A DNA stretch of 9,915 bases from Bacillota bacterium. GTDB taxonomy: Bacteria > Bacillota > Clostridia > Acetivibrionales > DSM-1351. The number at the start of each line of letters is the position of its first letter. Within the stretch, counting starts at the first letter, position 1. Made by a program: the position numbers and the translations under genes. The stretch covers positions 1 through 9,915 of the forward strand of contig JAEWST010000123.1 of the NCBI GenBank assembly GCA_023398105.1. Reading direction: 5' to 3'. The notes under the pieces are model-generated. The model did no database searches. It saw only the letters and a list, made by a program, of their open reading frames with translations, and was not told the DNA's origin. Below are positions 1 through 5,735 of this stretch, piece after piece.

Positions 1-172
1 AAAAACCACTTGTGGTTTTTAGAGCTTGAAAATCCACCATGTTTGCACTAACTATATTTTCAAGCTATTACAATTAGCGGCGTTTCAACGAGGCGAGAGA
101 TATTCTCACTGCCTGAATAACAAAGCGGTACCGCCACTTATAGAAGTGGGTGACATTTTCTTGCCTCGTTAT
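1..172. repeat. Structured non-coding repeat element, copy 1
   Basis: This 172-bp non-coding segment recurs in shortened form at 7168-7283. Visible structure, in order: a 9-bp terminator-like hairpin at 1-20 (AAAAACCAC / GTGGTTTTT around TT); an 11-bp inverted repeat pairing 23-33 (AGCTTGAAAAT) with 56-66; a long-range 8-bp pairing of 87-94 (AACGAGGC) with 163-170 (GCCTCGTT). The long pairing encloses the palindrome GCGGTACCGC (125-134) and a hairpin CCACTT-ATAG-AAGTGG (134-149). Nested stems at an element end, with no gene inside, resemble the subterminal hairpins of IS200/IS605-type elements or their gene-less derivatives, but this is inference. A structured RNA is the alternative. The left edge may lie outside the window. 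The right edge (TTATAG) merges with a CRISPR repeat fragment. Confidence 0.6.
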
Positions 173-237
173 AGGGAATTTGAAAAGTCTATCATCTAGC
201 TCCGCTATCTGATAGACGGTAAGAATGCTAATGACCC
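169..237 (+). CRISPR. Solo CRISPR relic with hairpin (copy A)
   Basis: The 3' half of a CRISPR repeat (169-186, TTATAGGGAATTTGAAAA) is followed by the 31-nt hairpin (187-217), one G, and the first 19 bases of a further repeat (219-237), which stops right after GACCC. It matches units in array 1 almost base for base but has no leader and no second spacer. The left repeat half is replaced by the structured element, whose end TTATAG coincides with TTATAG of the repeat. It lies just upstream of cas6 and may be a leftover of a longer array or part of a dispersed cassette. Confidence 0.75.
187..217. repeat. 31-nt hairpin repeat, copy A
   Basis: GTCTATCA pairs with TGATAGAC (8 bp), then a TC/TC internal mismatch, then TAGC pairs with GCTA around the loop TCC. 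Other copies lie at 1957-1987, 2100-2130 (both loop TTC) and 7404-7434 (loop TTT). Here only the loop differs from the array copies. Confidence 0.85.
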
Positions 238-322
238 AACTACAACCGATAGCAGGCAGAAATACATTGAATGGGGTCTATTAAACAGACAATAACTACA
301 TAATTAAGATTAGGGGCTAAAA

Positions 323-1249
323 ATGAACAATGACATAGAATTTTCGAAAGTAAAGGTAAGTTTAGAATGTATGGAAGCAGCAACACTTCCAGACTATTTA
401 GGCTCAACCTTAAGGGGTGTACTGGGTATTGAGCTGAAAAGATGTATATGTACTAAAGAATTAGATGCACTTTGCCAAGATTGCGAGGAGAAATATTCTT
501 GTGCTTATACCTTCTTTTTTAATCGAATAGAACAGAATGTTGATACAAAAAACATGCAAACATTACCCAACTCTTTTATAATAGAGCCAATTTCAAATAA
601 TAAGCTGCTTTTTCAAAAAGGGGATTGCTTAGAGTTTAATATTATTTTTATAGGTGTGAATATTGGGTACATACCTTTGTTTATCCATGCTTTGGAGAAA
701 ATTGCAGACAATGGACTGGGAGCACAAAGAAAAAGCTTTAGGCTTACAGACATTGAGGATTGCACGACACATAAAAAAGTTTATTCTGACGGAGCATTTA
801 TTTCTAGCAATATAGAGGTAATGCGGTGTGTTGAAAGTATAGGGATTAAAAGTGCAAATGAAATTAGAATCAGCTTTGAGACTCCGTTTAGGTTTAAATC
901 TCAGGGGAAAATTACTGATGGGCTGAATTTTGAATTGTTTATGCGAAATATCTTCAGAAGAGCCTCCGCATTGAGCAGACTTTATTGCAATAGGGAATGG
1001 GAGCTGGATTATAAGGCTTTTCTTGAAGAGGCAAGAAATATTACAGTCAAGAAAGCTGATTTACGCTGGCATGATTGGGAAAGGTTTTCTTCCACTCATA
1101 ATAGTAAAATTAAGCTGGGCGGAATAGTTGGAGATATTGAATTTGGGGGCGATTTAACAAAATTTCTCCCGTACATACATATTGGAAGTATAGTTCACAT
1201 AGGCAAGAGCTGTACCTTCGGGCTTGGCAAATATACATATGAAATATAG
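323..1249 (+). CDS. cas6: Cas6, CRISPR pre-crRNA processing endoribonuclease
   Basis: Cas6 is a RAMP-superfamily ribonuclease that cuts CRISPR transcripts within each repeat to release crRNAs. The 308-aa length suits the PF10040-type Cas6 proteins often found with type III and some type I systems. Visible support: the C-terminal glycine-rich loop G294-KSCTFGLG-K303, the RAMP signature; an N-terminal LRG (30-32) followed by a cysteine cluster (C41, C43, C51, C54, C60) as in this subfamily; and a central LGAQRKSFRL segment (132-141). I could not assign the catalytic His/Tyr from sequence. The ATG is preceded by AGGGG (312-316) at 6 nt spacing. The gene stands alone, followed by about 330 bp and then the leader of array 1, so it probably serves both arrays in the window. 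The family call is firm; the subtype is unknown. Confidence 0.9.
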   Translation: MNNDIEFSKVKVSLECMEAATLPDYLGSTLRGVLGIELKRCICTKELDALCQDCEEKYSCAYTFFFNRIEQNVDTKNMQTLPNSFIIEPISNNKLLFQKGDCLEFNIIFIGVNIGYIPLFIHALEKIADNGLGAQRKSFRLTDIEDCTTHKKVYSDGAFISSNIEVMRCVESIGIKSANEIRISFETPFRFKSQGKITDGLNFELFMRNIFRRASALSRLYCNREWELDYKAFLEEARNITVKKADLRWHDWERFSSTHNSKIKLGGIVGDIEFGGDLTKFLPYIHIGSIVHIGKSCTFGLGKYTYEI

Positions 1250-1576
1250 CTAATGCAGACTAAAACTAAGCAATAGATTGTAATTTTTAGAAATTCTCAT
1301 GTTGATCTTTTGTAAATAAATAACCAACCCCATATAGATGCCATGGCTAATAGTGGCTGAAGTATGGTTTTAATATAATAATAAGACAAAACATAGATAT
1401 GTTAAAGGAGATACTTAGACTTAAAATACCAATAAATAATTGGTATTTGTATTGAAAATATATAAATAGTTTTATACAATTATGTTGTGTAACAGTTTAA
1501 TTATATCATTTTTATTTTAATAAATTATGATTGAAGTCTGTAACTGTTAATATTACTGGGTTGTAAGTATGTGAAT
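1250..1576. other. AT-rich intergenic region between cas6 and leader
   Basis: No convincing gene is seen. The only clear structure is a 10-bp inverted repeat, AAATACCAAT (1424-1433) / ATTGGTATTT (1439-1448), with a 5-nt loop. It has no strong U-tract, so it is at best a weak terminator for cas6. An AAAGGAGA stretch at 1404-1411 looks like a ribosome binding site but has no usable start codon behind it. Confidence 0.6.
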
Positions 1577-1698
1577 AGTATGTAAAAACAGCAAAAAAGA
1601 ACCTTGAAAACCTAAAAAAATCTTAAAAAAATGCAATCTTAACCCATTCTCAAAATGGCTGAAAGCCTTGGCAATGCTGAGAATAACTCAAAAAACGA
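1577..1698 (+). promoter_or_regulatory. CRISPR leader of array 1
   Basis: This is the 122-bp segment directly upstream of the first repeat of array 1. It is closely conserved, with scattered substitutions and no net length change, in the 122 bp before array 2 (9683-9804). Shared blocks include AGTATGTAAAAACAGCAAAA, TTAAAAAAATGCAATCTTA, CTCAAAATGGCTG and CTCAAAAAACGA abutting the repeat. Similarity ends abruptly at the left edge. A leader drives array transcription and marks where Cas1-Cas2 inserts new spacers, which fixes the array orientation as +. Confidence 0.88.
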
Positions 1699-1956
1699 GT
1701 AAGAATGCTAATGACCCGCTTATAGGGAATTGAAACTTAAATCACATTTTCCATAAATTATTAATCTCTGTAAGAATGCTAATGACCCGCTTATAGGGAA
1801 TTGAAACACTATAGTTGATTATCACTGAAAGAGAATCCGCAAGTAAGAATGCTAATGACCCGCTTATAGGGAATTGAAACCAGATAGATAGTTAAAGGCT
1901 GCTTCAGTCGAAATAACGTAAGAATGCTAATGACCCGCTTATAGGGAATTTGAAAA

Positions 1957-1987
1957 GTCTATCATCTAGCTTCGCTATCTGATAGAC
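1957..1987. repeat. 31-nt hairpin repeat, copy B (spacer position 4)
   Basis: The stem is GTCTATCA / TGATAGAC plus TAGC / GCTA, with loop TTC. It occupies a spacer slot in array 1 and is identical to the copy at 2100-2130. With the trailing G it makes a 32-bp spacer. Confidence 0.88.
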
Positions 1988-2099
1988 GGTAAGAATGCTA
2001 ATGACCCGCTTTAGGGAATTGAAACCATCGTCATCCGACTCGTCCATAGGATAAAACCCAGTAAGAATTCTAATGACCCGCTTATAGGGAATTTGAAAA

Positions 2100-2130
2100 G
2101 TCTATCATCTAGCTTCGCTATCTGATAGAC
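2100..2130. repeat. 31-nt hairpin repeat, copy C (spacer position 6)
   Basis: Identical to copy B, including the altered 3' end of the repeat before it. It lies in the leader-distal spacer slot, just before the degenerate terminal repeat. Confidence 0.88.
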
Positions 2131-2233
2131 GGTAAGAATGCTAATGACCCGCTTATAGGGGATTTTAGTAAAGTGTATACAATAATTACATTTAAATATT
2201 TTAAAGATATGTAATATAACAGGAGTATTAATA

Positions 2234-2800
2234 ATGTTAAAACTCAGCAGCAGGAAATCAACTATTATTTGTGTAGTAATGGCTATACTTCTTTTAACAT
2301 CAATAATAAATAGTGTTTATTTAAATATGCAGAACCAAAAAATAAAAAAAGAAGATGTACGACAAATGTACGCTGAATGGTATGAAGTACGTCGTCTGTC
2401 TGAGGTTGTAGATAAATACATTGATAGCGGTAGTAATGATGGAAAGAAATATGCATTATTTGTAAATCATATATGTTATCATTTTGGTTCAGCAGTAACT
2501 GCAAGTGAATTAAAGAGTAGTATTCATAATTTGCTGGTTTTATCATATGATCCTCTGTTTTCTAATTTAGCAAATGCAGAAGAAACTTTAAATAGGGAAA
2601 AAGCGATAGAGTTATTGAAAAGTATGAATAGCGATTTATCAGCTATAAGCAAAAATATTTTCGAAGTAAATGAAGAGGAAAAAGAAGACTTTTTAGACCG
2701 ATCATCGTCGAAGTATAATGAAGTTAATGCTAGAGTAAAGGATTTTTCTAATAAATATAATAAGTTAGTAGATGATTACTTCAGAACTTATAAAAAATAG
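2234..2800 (+). CDS. Membrane-anchored protein of unknown function
   Basis: I do not recognise this 188-aa protein. Residues 1-9 are basic, residues about 10-31 form one hydrophobic segment (IICVVMAILLLTSIINSVYL), and the rest is a hydrophilic, lysine- and glutamate-rich domain that should be mostly helical. This suggests an N-terminal anchor with an extracytoplasmic soluble part; there is no lipobox cysteine in a convincing position. The start is supported by AGGAG (2221-2225) 8 nt upstream. It begins only about 70 bp after the decayed end of array 1, and a strong terminator follows, so it looks like a single-gene unit. Its place between array and cas1 may be chance; no CRISPR role can be read from the sequence. 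Confidence 0.75.
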   Translation: MLKLSSRKSTIICVVMAILLLTSIINSVYLNMQNQKIKKEDVRQMYAEWYEVRRLSEVVDKYIDSGSNDGKKYALFVNHICYHFGSAVTASELKSSIHNLLVLSYDPLFSNLANAEETLNREKAIELLKSMNSDLSAISKNIFEVNEEEKEDFLDRSSSKYNEVNARVKDFSNKYNKLVDDYFRTYKK

Positions 2801-2827
2801 AATAAAATTTACTGCTCGGCTTCTAAG

Positions 2828-2862
2828 AAATCCTTACCTTGTTGTAGGGATTTTTTTATTTT
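2828..2862 (+). terminator. Rho-independent terminator after the membrane protein gene
   Basis: A 10-bp stem, AAATCCTTAC (2828-2837) / GTAGGGATTT (2844-2853) with one G-U pair and a 6-nt loop, runs into a T-rich tail to 2862. It lies 28 bp after the stop codon of the upstream gene. Confidence 0.88.
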
Positions 2863-2887
2863 GGGGCAATAATTTTATAACATCATT

Positions 2888-3008
2888 AAAGTCAATTACG
2901 GTTTAAATTGGATTTTGGAGAATTATGATTTAAAGTTTCTTTGAATGCAGCTTGCTTTTGTATTATTTTTGGGCTTCTAGAAGGCTATAGCGGTTAGTGA
3001 TTGACTTT
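2888..3008. repeat. MITE-like inverted-repeat element, copy 1 (121 bp)
   Basis: The ends are AAAGTCAATTAC (2888-2899) and GTGATTGACTTT (2997-3008), matching at 11 of 12 inverted positions, with no coding potential inside. A second element with the same ends lies at 5251-5318. Inner ends also agree: both start AAAGTCAATTACGGTT, and the right ends are AGCGGTTAGTGATTGACTTT here and AGCCGATAGTAATTGACTTT there. Outside, GGGCAATAATT occurs at 2864-2874 and again at 3011-3021. Confidence 0.65.
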
Positions 3009-3061
3009 TAGGGCAATAATTCTGATATTAGACTAATATATTTTATTGATAGGTGGTTAGC

Positions 3062-3163
3062 ATGAAAATGCGAACTTTACATTTTGTGCATTCATCGTTT
3101 TTTTCGCATTTTGAGCAATTAAGCAATGACTATACACTTTTTAATTACTATTTGTGTCGCTAG
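3062..3163 (+). CDS. Possible small ORF upstream of cas1 (33 aa)
   Basis: An ATG at 3062 follows AGGTGG (3051-3056) at 5 nt spacing and opens a 33-codon frame rich in Phe, His and Tyr, ending at TAG 3161-3163. No family is recognised. The start overlaps one arm of an inverted repeat, AAAATGCGAA (3065-3074) / TTCGCATTTT (3103-3112), so the region could instead be a regulatory structure ahead of cas1. Only the ribosome binding site supports translation. Confidence 0.25.
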   Translation: MKMRTLHFVHSSFFSHFEQLSNDYTLFNYYLCR

Positions 3164-3277
3164 TGGTTTAGGCGAAATGAAGTTAGCTTGAAAAAATTCG
3201 GATGCAGTGCTTTAGGTGTTTAGTGCAATCACAATAGTTTTATATATTTTATTTCCCAAGAGGGCGTGGAGGTTATG

Positions 3278-4285
3278 ATGCAATTATTTATTAATACCCC
3301 AGGTGCAAAGCTGCGAAAATGCAATGGACTTATTGAAGTTACAATAGATGAAAACAAAGAGCAGTATGCATGTAATAAGATTAACCAAATAGTAATATCT
3401 ACAAGTGCGTCTTTGACCACCGATGTGCTTGAACTGGCAATGGAAAACAATATTGATGTGGTATTCCTAAAACGCAATGGTTCACCCTTCGGTAGAGTGT
3501 GGTACGCTAAACTTGGGAGTATCAGTACAATTAGAAGATTACAGCTAAAGCTTATAGATATTCCTATGGGTACTATTTTAGTTAAAGAATGGATAAATCA
3601 GAAGCTGCTGAATCAGATAAAGCATCTTGAAAAGCTAAAATTAAATAGAACTGGCGAAAAGGAATGTTTGCTTGATAATGCCATTTCAAGGATTGAGAAG
3701 CTTAGGCAAAATGTATTGAGCGTTGATAATAAGCCTATAGCTTCTGTTAGAAATACTATAGAAGGTTTTGGGGGTACTGCTGGTCGCTGCTATTTTGGTG
3801 CGTTAGGAGCTGTTATTCCAGAACAATATGCATTTAGTGGTAGGAATAAAAATCCTTCGGAAGATATGTTTAATTGTATGCTCAATTATGCATATGCAAT
3901 TTTGTATTCCAATGTTGAAAAGGCTTGTATATTATCAGGGCTAGACCCATATATAGGCATAATGCATGTTGACAATTATAAAAAAACGTCAATGGTATTT
4001 GACATTATTGAAATGTACCGAGGCTATATGGATGAAGTAGTATTTAAGCTGTTTTCAAAAAGGCTGGTAAGAAAAGAAATGTTCGATATTGAGAAGTCAA
4101 GCTATTGGCTAAATAGAGAGGGAAAGCAGCTGCTAATTCAGCAGATAAATGAAAGATTGAGTGAGAGAATTAGATACAAAGGAAAACTGACAGTTCTAAA
4201 AAATATAATTGAACTAGATTGCCACTCTATAGCAAATAAAATTTTAGAGGAGGCAGAGCAGAATGCTGGTTTGGGTTGTGTATGA
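3278..4285 (+). CDS. cas1: Cas1, CRISPR adaptation integrase
   Basis: Cas1 is the metal-dependent integrase that, with Cas2, inserts new spacers at the leader end of CRISPR arrays. From the ATG at 3278 it has 335 aa, normal for the family. The metal ligands are visible: E162 in IEGFGGTAGRCYF, H230 in GLDPYIGIMH and D242 in SMVFDIIEMYR. The conserved stretch RNKNPSEDMFNCMLNYAYAI is also present. The frame stays open upstream to a GTG at 3266, but GGAGG at 3268-3272 would then be coding; with that site as ribosome binding site, ATG 3278 (5 nt spacing) is the best start and ATG 3275 less likely. The last 23 bp overlap cas2, showing an operon cas1-cas2-cas4. All key residues are intact. Confidence 0.96.
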   Translation: MQLFINTPGAKLRKCNGLIEVTIDENKEQYACNKINQIVISTSASLTTDVLELAMENNIDVVFLKRNGSPFGRVWYAKLGSISTIRRLQLKLIDIPMGTILVKEWINQKLLNQIKHLEKLKLNRTGEKECLLDNAISRIEKLRQNVLSVDNKPIASVRNTIEGFGGTAGRCYFGALGAVIPEQYAFSGRNKNPSEDMFNCMLNYAYAILYSNVEKACILSGLDPYIGIMHVDNYKKTSMVFDIIEMYRGYMDEVVFKLFSKRLVRKEMFDIEKSSYWLNREGKQLLIQQINERLSERIRYKGKLTVLKNIIELDCHSIANKILEEAEQNAGLGCV

Positions 4286-4553
4286 TATTAGCAGTAATAA
4301 AACTAGAAACAAGGCAGTTAAATTTTGCAAAAATAAGGGACTATACAGAATTCAGAAATCAGTTTTTTTGGGAGTGCTAAATCAGCACGACAAAACAGAG
4401 CTAAGAGCCATGATGGAAGATTTGATTAGCGATAGCAAGGATTCTGTGTATATATTTCCGTCACAGAAAAGCTTTTTAGAGGATACTGATTTAATTGGGA
4501 GAGGTTTTGACAAGGAGTTGATTAAGGGTGAAATTATTACAAGATTCATATAA
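4263..4553 (+). CDS. cas2: Cas2, CRISPR adaptation protein
   Basis: Cas2 is the small ferredoxin-fold partner that bridges two Cas1 dimers in the spacer-integration complex. The 96-aa length is typical. The N-terminus MLVWVVYDIS, with the conserved Asp D8, and the following NKGLYRIQKSVFLG block (24-37) are hallmark Cas2 sequence. The ATG is served by AGAGGAGG (4246-4253) inside the end of cas1. It overlaps cas1 by 23 bp and cas4 by 26 bp, so the three genes should be translated from one transcript in fixed proportion. Confidence 0.95.
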   Translation: MLVWVVYDISSNKTRNKAVKFCKNKGLYRIQKSVFLGVLNQHDKTELRAMMEDLISDSKDSVYIFPSQKSFLEDTDLIGRGFDKELIKGEIITRFI

Positions 4554-5148
4554 TCCGCAGTTTAATGAAAATGAGGTGTTCTTGACTCCTTCTCAGATTA
4601 AACAGTTCCTCTATTGCAATAGATTTCCCTATTACATGAATTATCTTGGTATTTCTCAATATGCGGATAAAAATTTCTTTGTTAAAAAAGGCATTGAAGT
4701 ACATTCCAACAGAGCTAAACACAATATTGGCTATTGCCGAAAAAAGACTGCTGGGACAGCAAAATACTTGAATGTAAAGCTAATTTCCAGAAAATTTGGA
4801 TTAAAGGGTGAAGTGGATGAAATCTATGAATTAAAGGATGGAACACTTGCACCCTTGGATTATAAATATGTAGAATATGCAAAAATCGACTATGACACTA
4901 TATTAATTCAAATGAAATTGTACAGCCTGATGATTGAAGACATGTTTAATACCAACGTAAGCAGGTTTTATGTTGTCTATTGCAAGGATAACAACCTTTT
5001 GAAGGAATATTCCTTTAGCAATGCAGACAGGAAGAATACTGAAAGCATTATCGACCAATACAAGAAAGTAATTGCGGGCTACTACCCATCAGGTACAAAG
5101 TATGCTGAAAGATGCATTAGTTGTTGCTATAGGAATATTTGTGGTTGA
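4528..5148 (+). CDS. cas4: Cas4, RecB-like nuclease of CRISPR adaptation
   Basis: Cas4 is an iron-sulfur RecB-family nuclease that trims prespacers and helps select PAM-adjacent DNA and orientation. The 206-aa protein shows the nuclease core: H59, D97 in LKGEVDEIY, D111-x-K113 in APLDYKY, and Q128...Y132 in QMKLYSLM. It also has the cluster cysteines: C30 in FLYCNR and C196, C199 (or C200) and C205 at the C-terminus. The start is GTG 4528, with AAGGAG (4512-4517) 10 nt upstream inside cas2. Its place at the end of the operon, after cas1-cas2, differs from the usual cas4-cas1-cas2 order of types I-A, I-B and I-C. All catalytic and cluster positions look intact. Confidence 0.93.
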   Translation: MKLLQDSYNPQFNENEVFLTPSQIKQFLYCNRFPYYMNYLGISQYADKNFFVKKGIEVHSNRAKHNIGYCRKKTAGTAKYLNVKLISRKFGLKGEVDEIYELKDGTLAPLDYKYVEYAKIDYDTILIQMKLYSLMIEDMFNTNVSRFYVVYCKDNNLLKEYSFSNADRKNTESIIDQYKKVIAGYYPSGTKYAERCISCCYRNICG

Positions 5149-5250
5149 TTTATTAATTTATTGTCAAATTGATTAGAATAAATTAGAGCCTAAAATCTTT
5201 ATAGCCATAAAACTTTATAAAAATTTAATAGTAGGCTTACTAGAATTTGC
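5149..5250. other. Short AT-rich spacer after cas4
   Basis: No clear terminator is seen. A weak long-range inverted pair, AGCCTA near 5187 and TAGGCT near 5232, encloses AT-rich sequence. The strong hairpin of the element at 5251-5318 may in practice end the cas transcript. Confidence 0.35.
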
Positions 5251-5318
5251 AAAGTCAATTACGGTTAAAAACCTTAGCGATGATAAAATATAGTTTTTAG
5301 CCGATAGTAATTGACTTT
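5251..5318. repeat. MITE-like inverted-repeat element, copy 2 (68 bp)
   Basis: A perfect 12-bp terminal inverted repeat, AAAGTCAATTAC (5251-5262) / GTAATTGACTTT (5307-5318), continues inward as GGTTAAAAACC pairing with AGTTTTTAGCC apart from a GATA bulge. The whole element can therefore fold into one hairpin. It shares both ends with the 121-bp element at 2888-3008; the two bracket cas1-cas2-cas4. Its right end touches the stop codon of the minus-strand fragment at 5318-5555. Confidence 0.72.
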
Positions 5319-5555
5319 TATTCTATAGGCTTAAACCCTTCTGGATAAGGATTTCCATCAGGTGACAATGCGGATGAGATTACAGGATTTGTTACTACAA
5401 AATCATTTGTTACTCCGTCAACCACTAATCTGATTACTTCATAACATAATATATACACTATTAATATCATAGTCATTACCCTGAATCATAAAGGAAAGAT
5501 CATAAGATAAACTTACCTTATATAAATCTTCAAAGGTTTTTATCAATTCATCATG
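5318..5555 (-). pseudogene. Frameshifted C-terminal gene fragment, unknown family
   Basis: Read on the minus strand, a frame starting near 5555 gives protein-like sequence (HDELIKTFEDLYKV...) to a stop at 5439-5441. A second frame then continues with EVIRLVVDGVTNDF and ends ALSPDGNPYPEGFKPIE at TAA 5318-5320. The two parts read as one C-terminus broken by a frameshift near 5441. The second frame alone also offers a 52-codon ORF from ATG 5476 with a hydrophobic start, but it has no good ribosome binding site. No family is recognised. The stop codon overlaps the edge of the inverted-repeat element, which may have cut the gene. Confidence 0.45.
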
Positions 5556-5664
5556 GGATTTTTCTTATCTGTTCAGGAAATTTGTAGAAAGGACACAATA
5601 CTTCACAATTGTTCTCCCAGCTAATAAATGTACACGGATATTCCTTACTCCACTTATAAAAAAA
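5554..5664 (-). pseudogene. IS256-family (mutator-type) transposase remnant
   Basis: The minus strand encodes about 36 residues, including KWSKEYP, SWENN and FYKFPEQIRKI, before a stop at 5551-5553. In IS256-family transposases this is the segment W..-YP...-SW..NW..L..FF.FP..IRK, which normally continues with YTTN and the last catalytic Glu region. Here it breaks off just after IRKI, and the sequence changes to an unrelated frame. The upstream side ends at the terminator of the next gene. It is a decayed internal piece with no inverted repeats recognised. Confidence 0.65.
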
Positions 5665-5709
5665 CTCCTTCCGAGTTGGTAATATTTAGACTTTTAACTA
5701 GGAAGGAGT
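5658..5709 (-). terminator. Rho-independent terminator of the BtrH-like gene
   Basis: On the minus strand ACTCCTTCC (5709-5701) pairs with GGAAGGAGT (5672-5664), followed by a T7 run (5664-5658). Four more inner base pairs (AGTT/AACT) lie beyond one mismatch. It sits 27 bp past the stop of the gene ending at 5736. Confidence 0.85.
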
Positions 5710-5735
5710 ATTTTATGTAATCCTACACAAAAAAA

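Larger units (their letters stand above)
1699..2166 (+). CRISPR. CRISPR array 1 (seven repeats, six spacers)
   Basis: The 38-bp repeats begin GTAAGAATGCTAATGACC and end GGGAATTGAAAC. Repeats: 1699-1736, 1770-1807, 1843-1880, 1918-1956 (variant end), 1989-2025 (one base deleted), 2061-2099 (GAATTC for GAATGC, variant end) and a degenerate last repeat from 2132 that decays after 2160. Spacers are 33, 35, 37, 32, 35 and 32 bp. Spacers 1, 2, 3 and 5 are unique. Spacers 4 and 6 are the same hairpin sequence, and both repeats before them end in ATTTGAAAA instead of ATTGAAAC. The terminal repeat is degenerate, as is usual at the leader-distal end. The repeat has a short CCC/GGG inverted pair and the GAAAC end common in Cas6-processed systems. 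Confidence 0.95.

Noticed and set aside
1424..1448. Hairpin after cas6 as a rho-independent terminator
   Set aside because: The stem is good, but no U-tract follows and it lies about 175 bp after the stop codon; it is noted only within the intergenic entry.
2283..2546. Minus-strand frame of 87 codons inside the membrane protein gene
   Set aside because: It lies wholly opposite a gene with a good start, ribosome binding site and terminator; it is a shadow frame.
3266..3277. GTG 3266 as the start of cas1
   Set aside because: It would place the GGAGG ribosome binding site inside the coding sequence; ATG 3278 follows that site at normal spacing and gives the usual Cas1 N-terminus.
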